Origin: a virus
Strand: one strand, 5' to 3'
IMG/VR virus record: IMGVR_UViG_3300025112_000005
Span: 16,206-80,205 of that record
DNA: 64,000 bases
The notes under the pieces are model-generated. The model ran no database searches, was not told where the DNA came from, and saw nothing but the letters and a program-made list of their open reading frames with translations. Shown piece after piece: positions 30,389-39,296 of the stretch. Positions within the stretch are counted from its first letter, which is position 1, and each line of letters opens with the position of its first letter. The translations under genes and the position numbers were made by a program.

Positions 30389-33300
30389 GCCAGCTCGGAC
30401 TCTTCAGCCACGTGGTCCAACAGGCGACGGCGAAGCCGAAGCCGAAGCCGAAGCCGAAGCCCGGGGGACACCACCACCCGCCCCCCGGCTACCACCCCGC
30501 GCCCCGGAGCCGTAAGGGCGGCTGGACGGACGGCAAAAACTACTGGTACCCCGGCGATCCGCACCCGAAGCCCCGGGCGGCGGCAGCCGAGCCCGAGCCC
30601 ACTCCGACACCGCACCCGGAGCCCGTGGCGCCTACGACACCCCCGGAGCAGGCCACCGTGTTCGGGGGCGAGCACAGCAGCGTCACGCAGGAGCCCGAGG
30701 AGACACCCGCGCCGACGGAGCCGACCCCCGCGGTGGTGGTTGAGCCCGCGGCCGAGCCCGAGCACGCCAAGCCTGACGAGCTGTGGGCAGACGAAGACGA
30801 CGATTTTGACGACCCCGACGGCGACGGCTTCGATCTGTGGGACCTGATGGCCGAGGAGGGCGTGGCAGCGCCCGAGGAGCACGAGGCGGAGCTACTACAC
30901 CCCGACTGGTCGGCGGAGCCGAGCGAGCGCCCCCAGGGGCAGGCGGAGCTGGTGGGCGAGGAGGAGGAGCCCGCGGAGGAGCCCGCGGAGGAGCCCGCGG
31001 AGGAGCCGGGGACCGAGCAGGAGACTGAAGCCGACGACATGGCGCGTCGGATGCAGGAGCGGTTGAAGGAACGCGCGGCGCAAGAAGGCGCGGAGCGCGA
31101 AGCCCGTGTGGCGGCGGAAGAAGCGCAGCTCGCCGAAGAGCTGCGGCTGGCGTCCTTCGCGTATGGCTACGAGGTGCCCCAGCACGCGGTGCTGCCCCGG
31201 GAGCTGGACGAGAAGGCCCGTTACCGGCTGTGGGTGAAGGACGGCGACGCGTGGACGCGTGTCGATGAGCCGGAGGGGGTGTTTCGGCACAAAGGGGGGA
31301 TGTTCCGAGGCGCTTGGGTGCGTCCCGTATGGGACCGGACGCTTGAGGCGTACGAAGGGCAGTCCCCCGTCTTCATGCCCAGCGACCGCGTTCCGGCGTC
31401 GGAGGCGTTGGGCGCGCTGATCAAGATCGGGGAGCACGAGGTCAGTCCCGACCGACCGCCGAATTTCCTGGGGTTGATCCCCGAGAAGCTGGTGCGTCGG
31501 CGCCTTGTCACGGTGGAAGACGAGGACGGGAAGCCCGTACGGGACGAAGATGGCCGGTTGGTCCAGAAAGAGGGCGCGCTGGCGGGCGCGGGTGCGTCCC
31601 GGCAATACCGGGATTACTACAGCGGCAACCTCGTTTGGGCGCACGACAACATCCAGTCCCAGGATTGCACGGACACGTGGCTGATCGAGTCGGGGTTCTA
31701 CGACGCGGTGCAGGGTCCGGCGACGGGGACCGACCGGCATGGCGAGCCGATCAGCCTGTCCGACCAGCAGCGCGACCGGCGGCTGGCGGTGCTGCACAGC
31801 AACGTCCAGGGCATCGACTGGCTGAAGCTGCGGGAGCAGAAGCACGTCAAGATCTGGGAGAAGACGCAGCGCGATTTGACGGCGTGGTGGACCAACATCA
31901 CCAACGAGCAGCGCGAGCACTTCTGGACGAACTACTGCCACCGGGACAAGCAGAACACGCTGGCGAAGACTGCGGATCCGCGCCATGAGCTGGCGGAGTT
32001 CGCCGTGCCGAAGGGCATGGAGAAGATGTCGGCGCTGCGGGGTCCCTACTGGCGGGAAGACGCCACGACCTGGGCAGACGCAGAGCACACGATCCCGTGG
32101 CACGACCGGGACCCCGACAACCCCAAGCACGGCAAGCCGTGGGACTTCCACGTCTACCAGAAGAAGGCGGCCAACTTCGTCGTGGACCATGCGCCGCGTT
32201 CCATCCTCGCGATGGAGATGGGGCTGGGCAAGACCCTAACCGCGCTGGGCGCGTTCCACGAGCTGAAGCAGCGCGGCGAAATCGACCAGATGATCGTAAG
32301 CGCCCCGGTGAGCGCGATGGGGAGCTGGGAAGAGCACTTCGGGGATCTGTCCGACGCGCGGGTGGGCATCGCGAACGGATCCAAGAAGCAGAAAGAGCGG
32401 GTCGTCCAGCAGTTCGAGCGCGGCGAGCTGGACGTGTTGGTGGTGACCACGGACGCAATCGCCATCGACATGAAGAAGGCGAAGGAGCTGGACGAGGTTC
32501 CCAAGGGCGCCAACAAGGTGACCCTCAAGATGAAGGGGAGCTATCGAGGCGCGACCTGGGAGACTTCGTTTCTCCACCGACGGACGGACGGGGAGGGTTT
32601 CTCGATATTCCCTGATACGCGCAAGCTGGCGGGGTGGGATGACATGCGTATAAGCCTGGGCAATCCGCTGGGCTACCAGAAGCACGCGCATGACGAGGAG
32701 CGAAGGCGACAGAGCGGCGGTAAGAGCTACAGCAATGCTATGGCGGAGGCCCGTCGCGCGATCTTAGAGGAAGCGCCCGAAGGGGCCACTATGCAGACGT
32801 ACGACGGCTACCTGCGCAAGATGGCTGACGGCACGTGGGCCGCACCGCGCGAAGATCGGGGCGGGTGGAAGGCCGGGAGGCGTACGTCTGATTCGATCTG
32901 TGGGCGGGGGGATCTGACGGTCTGCTCTGCCCGACACTTGTCCGGCGAGGTGAAGCGCATTCAGCTGGATGCGGGGGATGTCAAGCTCGCGTACGAGAAT
33001 CCCGAATCCAACAAGGCGCGTCTCCAGGCGATGATGGAGGCCAAGGGGAAGCGGACGCTGCGCGTTGCCGACGAGCTGCACAAGTTCAAGAACCCCAACA
33101 GCAACCGCGCCCGTGGCTTCTTTGACGTGTTCACCGAGCCCGAGGGGCGGGTGATCGGAATGACCGGCACGCCCAAGCCCAACGGGATGCAGGACTTTTA
33201 CACCATCATGGACCACGTGGCACCCGGCAGCCTGGGCGACACCTACGCCGATTTCTCGGAGCGGTACAGCTACCGTTACCGGGCGTTCGGGGCGGACAAG

Positions 33301-34350
33301 GTGGCGGGGCTCCGGCCCGAGCAGTTGCCGAAGCTGTACGAGGACAGCGCGCACGTGATGTTCGTGCGGACCACCAACGACCCGGACAGCAAGATCATCT
33401 TGCCCAAGCGCCGCGACCTGTCCCCGTCGATCCCCCTGTCCGATTTTCAGGAGAAGGTCACGACGGCCTTTGGCGAGTGGGTCGCGGTGAAGCGCGTGAT
33501 CCAGATCCTCGGCAACCGGGAGAACCCCGGGCCGGAGTACGAGGCGGCCGTGGAGAAGCTGGCGGCGGCTGAGCGCGGAGACATGGGGAGCGTTGCCCAG
33601 GTGGCCGCGTCGGGGGCGCATACGGACGCGCAGGTAATGCTGATGCGTGCTCAGCAGCTTGCGATCAGCCCGTCGTTGCTGTCCCCCGCCTGGGGCGAGG
33701 CAAACCCGGGGTATGAGTCGCCGAAGACGAAGCTGGTGGCCGATTCGTTTCAAGAGCACATGAGCCAGCAGCCCAGCACGGGCGGCGTGATCTTCTGCAC
33801 GTTCAACGACGGAATCGCGGAGATGCAGCGGGCGTTGGTCCGGCGCGGGTTCCGTGAAGACCAGATCGCCGTCTACAAAGGCGGCGTGACGCCCAAGAAG
33901 CGCGCGGAGATCCAGAAGAAGCTGAACAGCGGCGAGCTGAAGGTGGTGCTGGGCAACTCGGCGTCCCTACAGACCGGCGCAAACATGCAGAAACGCGCCA
34001 ATTTTGTGGCGCACCTGTCGACCCCGTGGGCTCCCGACGCACTCACGCAGAGCACGGCGCGCGTGTACCGGCAGGGGCAGCAGAACGTCACCACGATCCT
34101 GCGCCCCGTGGGGTCCGACGCGGAGGCGCTGGTGGAGCGGGTGGTCAGTCGCAAGCTAATGGAGGCGGGGCAGGCGACCGGCAAGACGATGGCGGCGGAC
34201 AAGGCGGTGGCGGAGACTGTCCGCGGGGCCAAGCTGGACGCCGCATCAATCGCGAAGGTGCTGGGCATCGACCCCGCGAACTTCGGCAGCGAAGAGCTGA
34301 CCGACGCGCTTCGTGAGGAGCTGGGCATGGAGCTTCCCGAGGAGGATTGA
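30385..34350 (+). CDS. Polyvalent SNF2-family helicase
   Basis: 1321 residues from GTG 30385. Begins SQLGLF (clamp-like motif 3-7), then HVVQQ, a Lys-Pro linker and cassette GYHPAPRSRKGGWTDGKNYW (~36-55). Residues ~70-240 are acidic, Pro/Glu-rich. A second cassette, TWADAEHTIPWHDRD (~563), sits before the SNF2 core: MGLGKT (Lys616), VADELHKFKN (DELH at 896-899), GMTGTPKPNG, and QSTARVYRQGQ (1222-1232). A ~130-residue insertion with rare ATA and TTA codons (about 32550-32990) separates early motifs from the DELH box. SNF2 proteins remodel or translocate on DNA; phage versions are thought to act early after injection. Confidence 0.85.
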   Translation: MSQLGLFSHVVQQATAKPKPKPKPKPGGHHHPPPGYHPAPRSRKGGWTDGKNYWYPGDPHPKPRAAAAEPEPTPTPHPEPVAPTTPPEQATVFGGEHSSVTQEPEETPAPTEPTPAVVVEPAAEPEHAKPDELWADEDDDFDDPDGDGFDLWDLMAEEGVAAPEEHEAELLHPDWSAEPSERPQGQAELVGEEEEPAEEPAEEPAEEPGTEQETEADDMARRMQERLKERAAQEGAEREARVAAEEAQLAEELRLASFAYGYEVPQHAVLPRELDEKARYRLWVKDGDAWTRVDEPEGVFRHKGGMFRGAWVRPVWDRTLEAYEGQSPVFMPSDRVPASEALGALIKIGEHEVSPDRPPNFLGLIPEKLVRRRLVTVEDEDGKPVRDEDGRLVQKEGALAGAGASRQYRDYYSGNLVWAHDNIQSQDCTDTWLIESGFYDAVQGPATGTDRHGEPISLSDQQRDRRLAVLHSNVQGIDWLKLREQKHVKIWEKTQRDLTAWWTNITNEQREHFWTNYCHRDKQNTLAKTADPRHELAEFAVPKGMEKMSALRGPYWREDATTWADAEHTIPWHDRDPDNPKHGKPWDFHVYQKKAANFVVDHAPRSILAMEMGLGKTLTALGAFHELKQRGEIDQMIVSAPVSAMGSWEEHFGDLSDARVGIANGSKKQKERVVQQFERGELDVLVVTTDAIAIDMKKAKELDEVPKGANKVTLKMKGSYRGATWETSFLHRRTDGEGFSIFPDTRKLAGWDDMRISLGNPLGYQKHAHDEERRRQSGGKSYSNAMAEARRAILEEAPEGATMQTYDGYLRKMADGTWAAPREDRGGWKAGRRTSDSICGRGDLTVCSARHLSGEVKRIQLDAGDVKLAYENPESNKARLQAMMEAKGKRTLRVADELHKFKNPNSNRARGFFDVFTEPEGRVIGMTGTPKPNGMQDFYTIMDHVAPGSLGDTYADFSERYSYRYRAFGADKVAGLRPEQLPKLYEDSAHVMFVRTTNDPDSKIILPKRRDLSPSIPLSDFQEKVTTAFGEWVAVKRVIQILGNRENPGPEYEAAVEKLAAAERGDMGSVAQVAASGAHTDAQVMLMRAQQLAISPSLLSPAWGEANPGYESPKTKLVADSFQEHMSQQPSTGGVIFCTFNDGIAEMQRALVRRGFREDQIAVYKGGVTPKKRAEIQKKLNSGELKVVLGNSASLQTGANMQKRANFVAHLSTPWAPDALTQSTARVYRQGQQNVTTILRPVGSDAEALVERVVSRKLMEAGQATGKTMAADKAVAETVRGAKLDAASIAKVLGIDPANFGSEELTDALREELGMELPEED

Positions 34351-34351
34351 C

Positions 34352-34555
34352 ATGGACACAGATCTGACCCCCCAAGAGGCTACGGAGCTGCTTCGGATGC
34401 TCTGCCCCGTCGGCGGGATGAACCCCGCGGAGCCGGAGCCCGTGGAGCGCGCGCGGTTGTGCCGGCGCCTCTACGACCACATCAAGGCGGACAACGGGCT
34501 GGTGCCCAACTGGCTCAAGCACGACGTGTCCAACATCGTCGGCCCCGCTGCGTGA
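34352..34555 (+). CDS. Small hypothetical protein between giant genes
   Basis: 67 residues; ATG 34352 follows GAGGAGG (34339-34345) and begins MDTDLTPQEATELLRMLCPV. Helical, with NGLVPNWLKHDV near the end. No domain recognised. It is coupled to the next gene by a TGA/GTG overlap at 34552. It could be a chaperone or regulator for the large protein downstream. Confidence 0.6.
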   Translation: MDTDLTPQEATELLRMLCPVGGMNPAEPEPVERARLCRRLYDHIKADNGLVPNWLKHDVSNIVGPAA

Positions 34556-37500
34556 GCAGCGGACCCTTCATCGGCCCCCGGGGCGGGAAGTGGGCAGACG
34601 CCCAGCACACCGTCCCGTGGCATAGCTCCGAGGGGCGCGACCGGAGGCAGACCAGCCTGCTGGGCGCGGACGACGAGGGCACCAAGCGAAAGAAGCCCCT
34701 GCAACGACTGCGTGAGGGGGAGGTGATGGCGTTCCTCCAATCGCACGGGCACCGAGCGGGGAGCCATGCGGAACCGGGCGGTCACGGAGAGAGCGGGGTC
34801 CACACGCGCCAGCACTCCCGGCAGCAGGTCGAGGTGCGGCACGTCGAGTCACACCACCGGGACCACACGGGGCGCATCCAGCTCCCGGGGGGGGAGCACG
34901 AGGCTCTGAAGAAGCACGAGGCCCGCCAGCACGCCAAGGTGGTGGAGAAGCTGAAGGCTGCGGGGTATCACGTGCGCACGGACGCCGTGGGGCGGACGCT
35001 GGTCGGTCGGCGAGGGGGAGCGCCCGAGCACGGCCCCCAGCGTGTGCAGGCGGCGAGGCCGAAGAAGAAGCTGGAGCTGGTGGTGGACAACACGCAGCCG
35101 GGGCTGTTCAAGTCGATGGTGGTCCGAGCGCTGTGCAAGGCGCAGGGAGGCCCTTTCATCGGCCCCCGCGGCGGCAAGTGGGCGAACGCCCAGCACACGG
35201 TCCCGTGGAAGCCCAGCGGCGGGGTGTTGCGGGTGGACGCGGCCCTTGTCCGTGAGACTGTGGACGGGTGGTTTTCTGACTTGCGAGCGATGCCGGGACA
35301 ATCCCGGTCGTCCATGATCGAGTACACCCAGGCGGACGGGGCAAAGCGTCGCGCGGTGGCACAGATCGTTGTAGAGGCGAGCACGGGCGATCCGCGAGGC
35401 GTGAAGGGCATCCACCATTACCGGACCACGGGGCAGGGGGGGATGCACAAGGTCGTTGTGCACATCAGTATGCGAAAGCTGGCGGGGAAGATTGATACAG
35501 CCAAGGAGGCGGTGCGTTCCGTTCTTGCGCACGAGCTGACACACGCGGCCGACGTAGGGCTCCAGAAACGCGCAGAGCGACGCGCACGTGCTCATTTCTC
35601 AGGGGACAGTAAGGGCGCCGAGCGTCTGAGGGCGAGGGACCATAGCGACGGGTCGGCCAACTACTTCAACCAACCGCATGAAGTCACAGCGAAGATGCAG
35701 CAGATTCAGCGGGAGTTGTTGGACCCGGGTGTGGGGGGCGCGCTGGTCGAGGATGCAAAAAACCACGCGGACGACCCAGACAACCCGCCGCCGATGACGC
35801 CCGCGCAACTGCTTGAGTGGGAGAGCCCCTCCTGGGGTGAGGTGAAAGAGCACTATACCCCCGAGAACAAGAAGCGTGTGCTGCGTATGGTGGCGAAAAC
35901 CCATGCAGCGCTTTTGTCGGGAGAACTGGAGCCTGTGAAGAAGGCGGGGCCGTTCTCCTACATGGTGCTGGACGCGCTGGCGAAGGCCGCGAAGGGCGAG
36001 AGGCGGCAGGGCGCGAAGTACATTCGGCGCGTGCCCAAGCCCGGGGGCGGCTACCGCTACTACTACGCGGAAAGCAGCGCGGCGCGGTCGGCGACCGAGG
36101 GCGAGGACGTGCGGCTGGGCGACAAGCTGACCCGGGTCCACAAGGTCCATGCGCACGGTATTGAGATCGAAGACGAGAAGGGCAAGCGCACAGTCTCGCA
36201 CGACGAGTGGTCCCACATGCTGCACGAGCATTACGGCTCGCGCTTCTACGAGTGGGCAGAGAAGCGCGCGCGGCAGTACGCGGGCGCGGTGCTCAAGCAC
36301 GTTCCCGCGGAGCTGTTCAACGAGCTGAAGGGCGAGACCGACGCCGAGCGCATGGCGGACCTGAAAACCCGGCTGCCCGACGTGCACGCGAAGCTGGAGA
36401 AGGCGTTTTCGCGCGCGGGCGTCAGTCCCGAGGATGCGCACCGCGCTATCTCGCACGTGCTGGAGCGCAAGGGGTGGACGGGCGGCGCCCGGCAAACGCT
36501 CCTGGGGTCGATGCTCAACCGCGAGACGGCGTGGACCGTTCGGCACTACCGGAGGCTGAGCAAGGCCGCGGAGAACTTGGCGAAGGCCGACGGCGCGGAG
36601 CTGGTCGACCAGAAGCATGTTGCGGCGGCCATCGCGTTGCCGCGCACGGCGACGGCGATGGACCGCGTGGTCAACCGCGCGACGGCGGAGATGCACCACA
36701 TTCGCGCGGTGCTGAAGCTCCAGCTAACCCCGGGGGAGAAGAAGGAGGAGCAGGGCGCGCTGGCGCTGGACACGAAGATGTCCGCTGAGGCGCTGGCAAA
36801 AGTGCGCGCGGCGCACATGATCGGCCAGCTCTCTGTGATGGCTCAAGCGTTCCCGGGGCTGGCGTCGGATCCGGCCATGCAGCAGCTTCGTGTGCTGCTG
36901 GGCAGCCTTCAGTCCGTGGCTCCGCGCACGGAGCCGACGGCGAAGGGCGCGCAGACCACGGTGTACGTCGCGGGCGAATTCGGTTCCCCCGAGCCCATGA
37001 CCGCGGAGTACGCGCTGGTCGACGCGGCCGAACTGACTGCGAGCCACGACCCCGTGACGTTCGCGCAGAACGAGGCGCACGACATCGGCAACGAGCGCGC
37101 GTATCACCGCGACAAGGCCGAGCGGGCGAAGGTGATCAAGAACGCCGAAGACCTGAAGCCGGATCTGGTGATCAACACCAACCCGGACGCGACCAACGGC
37201 GCCCCCATCGTGGACGAAAACGGGGTGGTGTTGGGGGGCAACTCGCGCACCATGTCCATGCAGCGCGTTTACCGGATGGGAGGCGCCCAGGCGGCGGACC
37301 TGAAGGGGTACCTGAAGGGACAGGCGCGACAGTTCGGGTTCAAGCCCGGCGACGTGGAGGCGATGGCCCAGCCGATCCTCGTGCGGAAGGTCCAGCCCCA
37401 CGACGACGACCACAAGCGGCTTCTGGTGCGCCAGCTCAACGAGACGTTCATGCAGGCGATGGATCCGCGCACGATGGCGGTCGCGCAGGCGGCGCGGCTG

Positions 37501-38961
37501 GACGACAAGGCGCTGGAGGCGCTGGCCACCGACATGGGGCCGGACAAGACGCTGGCGGCGTTCCTGGGGGCGAAGGCATCTGACGGGTTCGTGAACCAGC
37601 TCAAGCGCGCGGGCGTGATCAGCGCCCAGAACCAGAACGCGTACATTCGCAAAAACGGGCGGCTCAACGAGAACGGCCGGCAGCTCGTGGAGAACGTGCT
37701 GGTGGGGAAGGTCGTCGGCGACGCGGACCTGCTGGTGGACCTGCCCCAGCCGCTTGTTGGGGCGCTCGCGCGTGCCGTGCCGTACATGGTGCAGGCGGAA
37801 GGGGCAGGGGCGGCGTACAACATCCGTAGTGAGCTGAAGCACGCGCTGGAGGCGTACACCGACATCAAGAACCGGCCTGAGTTCGGCATCCCGAAGAGCA
37901 AGAAGGAAGCAGCGGCGGTGCTGGAGTCGTGGAAGCGACTCGGCGGAGGGCTCTTTGAGGGTCACGAGGTGTTCAAGAACCCGCGCAGCATGGCGATCCT
38001 GAACACCCTGTTCACGCAAGCCGGCCCGCGGCAGATGGCCGCCGTGTTCCGCAAGTACGCGGAGGCGGCGGGGCATCAAGAGGCGGGTGGCGGCGAGGGG
38101 CTGGGCTTCTACGAGAAGAAGACCCCCGACGACGTGTTCGGAGAAGCGTTCGGCCGGGCGGAGGACGAAGAGGCGGCGCAGGAGAAGGCCAAGGCCGCGC
38201 GTGAGAAGCACGTGGAGGAGACCAAAGCAGAGGCCAAGAAGAAGGCCAAGGCGAAGGCGGAGCGCGAGGCCCAGAAGGAAGGGCCGCGAAAACTGTCTGA
38301 CCTGCCCCACGTGAGAGACGACCCGTGGGACGATGGGACGACGGTTGTTTTTCGACAAAGCCCGTTCCCCAAAGGGGACAAGCCCGCTATTTCAAGCAAG
38401 CTGATCAGCTCCGCGAAGGTCGAAAGCGTGAAGCTGGCGGACCTTCAGGGCTCACAGACCGAGATCACAGAGGTCGGGGTAGAGAAGCACGCGAAGGCCC
38501 CCGACGCGACCACACCGACAAGCGAGCTACCCGTGGTTATTCGTACAGCGGACGGGAAGCACATTATTCAGGACGGGCACCACCGGCTTGCGGCGGCTGT
38601 TTTGCGGGGAGATAAAGACGCCCGTGTGCGCGTGGCGGTCGAGCCCGGTGCCAAAGAAGCGCCCGCGCCGAAGGTTGAGCCCGAGGCGCCCGCGGTCGAT
38701 CACGCGGCCAAGGCCGAGGAGCACGACATCGCGGCGGAGAACATGCCCGGCAAGTACCCCGGGCACGCGTGGACGAGCACGAAGGAAGCGGCCCAGGACG
38801 CGCACACCGCGGCGGAGAAGGCGCACCAGAAGGCGCACGCGAGCCCGACCGCGGAGAACAAAGCAGCAGCAGCGGCGGCGACCAAGAAGGCCGAGGAAGC
38901 GGACGCGGCTTCGGAGAAGGAAGAGGCGGACGCGGCAGCGTCGCAGGGCGGGTTGTTCTGA
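34552..38961 (+). CDS. Polyvalent protein: zincin + DdrB-like + ParB-like
   Basis: 1469 residues from GTG 34552. In order: cassette GPFIGPRGGKWADAQHTVPW (4-23), QTSLL (33-37), QPGLF (182-186), LCKA (194-197) with a second GPFIGPRGGKWANA cassette (~200), zincin LAHELTHAAD (His327, Glu328, His331), LAKA (476-479) with KYIRRVPKPGGGYRYYY (from Lys489), then a long helical region and a DdrB-like ParB-superfamily domain (~800-1170; NTNPDATNGAPIVDENGVVL and GGNSRTMSMQRVYRMGG). Near 1335 is a second ParB/sulfiredoxin-like motif IIQDGHHRLAAAV. It ends QGGLF. DdrB/ParB-like domains are linked to DNA binding or nuclease activity in polyvalent proteins. The repeated cassettes suggest assembly from modules. 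Confidence 0.82.
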   Translation: MSSGPFIGPRGGKWADAQHTVPWHSSEGRDRRQTSLLGADDEGTKRKKPLQRLREGEVMAFLQSHGHRAGSHAEPGGHGESGVHTRQHSRQQVEVRHVESHHRDHTGRIQLPGGEHEALKKHEARQHAKVVEKLKAAGYHVRTDAVGRTLVGRRGGAPEHGPQRVQAARPKKKLELVVDNTQPGLFKSMVVRALCKAQGGPFIGPRGGKWANAQHTVPWKPSGGVLRVDAALVRETVDGWFSDLRAMPGQSRSSMIEYTQADGAKRRAVAQIVVEASTGDPRGVKGIHHYRTTGQGGMHKVVVHISMRKLAGKIDTAKEAVRSVLAHELTHAADVGLQKRAERRARAHFSGDSKGAERLRARDHSDGSANYFNQPHEVTAKMQQIQRELLDPGVGGALVEDAKNHADDPDNPPPMTPAQLLEWESPSWGEVKEHYTPENKKRVLRMVAKTHAALLSGELEPVKKAGPFSYMVLDALAKAAKGERRQGAKYIRRVPKPGGGYRYYYAESSAARSATEGEDVRLGDKLTRVHKVHAHGIEIEDEKGKRTVSHDEWSHMLHEHYGSRFYEWAEKRARQYAGAVLKHVPAELFNELKGETDAERMADLKTRLPDVHAKLEKAFSRAGVSPEDAHRAISHVLERKGWTGGARQTLLGSMLNRETAWTVRHYRRLSKAAENLAKADGAELVDQKHVAAAIALPRTATAMDRVVNRATAEMHHIRAVLKLQLTPGEKKEEQGALALDTKMSAEALAKVRAAHMIGQLSVMAQAFPGLASDPAMQQLRVLLGSLQSVAPRTEPTAKGAQTTVYVAGEFGSPEPMTAEYALVDAAELTASHDPVTFAQNEAHDIGNERAYHRDKAERAKVIKNAEDLKPDLVINTNPDATNGAPIVDENGVVLGGNSRTMSMQRVYRMGGAQAADLKGYLKGQARQFGFKPGDVEAMAQPILVRKVQPHDDDHKRLLVRQLNETFMQAMDPRTMAVAQAARLDDKALEALATDMGPDKTLAAFLGAKASDGFVNQLKRAGVISAQNQNAYIRKNGRLNENGRQLVENVLVGKVVGDADLLVDLPQPLVGALARAVPYMVQAEGAGAAYNIRSELKHALEAYTDIKNRPEFGIPKSKKEAAAVLESWKRLGGGLFEGHEVFKNPRSMAILNTLFTQAGPRQMAAVFRKYAEAAGHQEAGGGEGLGFYEKKTPDDVFGEAFGRAEDEEAAQEKAKAAREKHVEETKAEAKKKAKAKAEREAQKEGPRKLSDLPHVRDDPWDDGTTVVFRQSPFPKGDKPAISSKLISSAKVESVKLADLQGSQTEITEVGVEKHAKAPDATTPTSELPVVIRTADGKHIIQDGHHRLAAAVLRGDKDARVRVAVEPGAKEAPAPKVEPEAPAVDHAAKAEEHDIAAENMPGKYPGHAWTSTKEAAQDAHTAAEKAHQKAHASPTAENKAAAAAATKKAEEADAASEKEEADAAASQGGLF

Positions 38962-39296
38962 TGCGGGTGGGACTGAGTGAGAGCTACCCCGGGGAGTTGG
39001 AGGAGCTGGGACCGCTGGGGGTCATGCAGAAGGCCGAGGCGGGGCTCCATGCAGCGCTGCGCGACCTGGGGCACCCCGAAGCCGCTGCTGCGCTGGCGGG
39101 GCGTCTGGATGCACTTCTCGACGCTGAGCGGGCGCTGACCGACGTGTACGAGGCGGGGGAGCTGCGAAAGGCGCTCCCACCGCGCGGGGGCGAGCTGGAC
39201 GTGGTGCAGATGCTCGCCGACCGGATGGGGGGCGCGTACGACGCGATGGCCGCGCGCTTGGAGAAGCGGCTACGGGAAGCGGTCGACCGTGGCTGA
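38961..39296 (+). CDS. Small hypothetical head-region protein
   Basis: 111 residues; ATG 38961 overlaps the stop of the giant gene. Helical throughout (EAGLHAALRDLGHPEAAAAL, LADRMGGAYDAMAARLEKRL). Contains LRKA (68-71), the same tetrapeptide found at the capsid and protease junctions, preceding PPRGGELDVV. Lies directly upstream of the MuF gene with an 8-base overlap, so it is likely a minor head or scaffold-like protein. No family recognised. Confidence 0.6.
   Translation: MRVGLSESYPGELEELGPLGVMQKAEAGLHAALRDLGHPEAAAALAGRLDALLDAERALTDVYEAGELRKALPPRGGELDVVQMLADRMGGAYDAMAARLEKRLREAVDRG

Noticed and set aside
32550-32990. Intein in the SNF2 helicase
   Set aside because: No N-terminal Cys/Ser splice block or C-terminal HN-Cys/Ser/Thr motif at the edges of the insertion.
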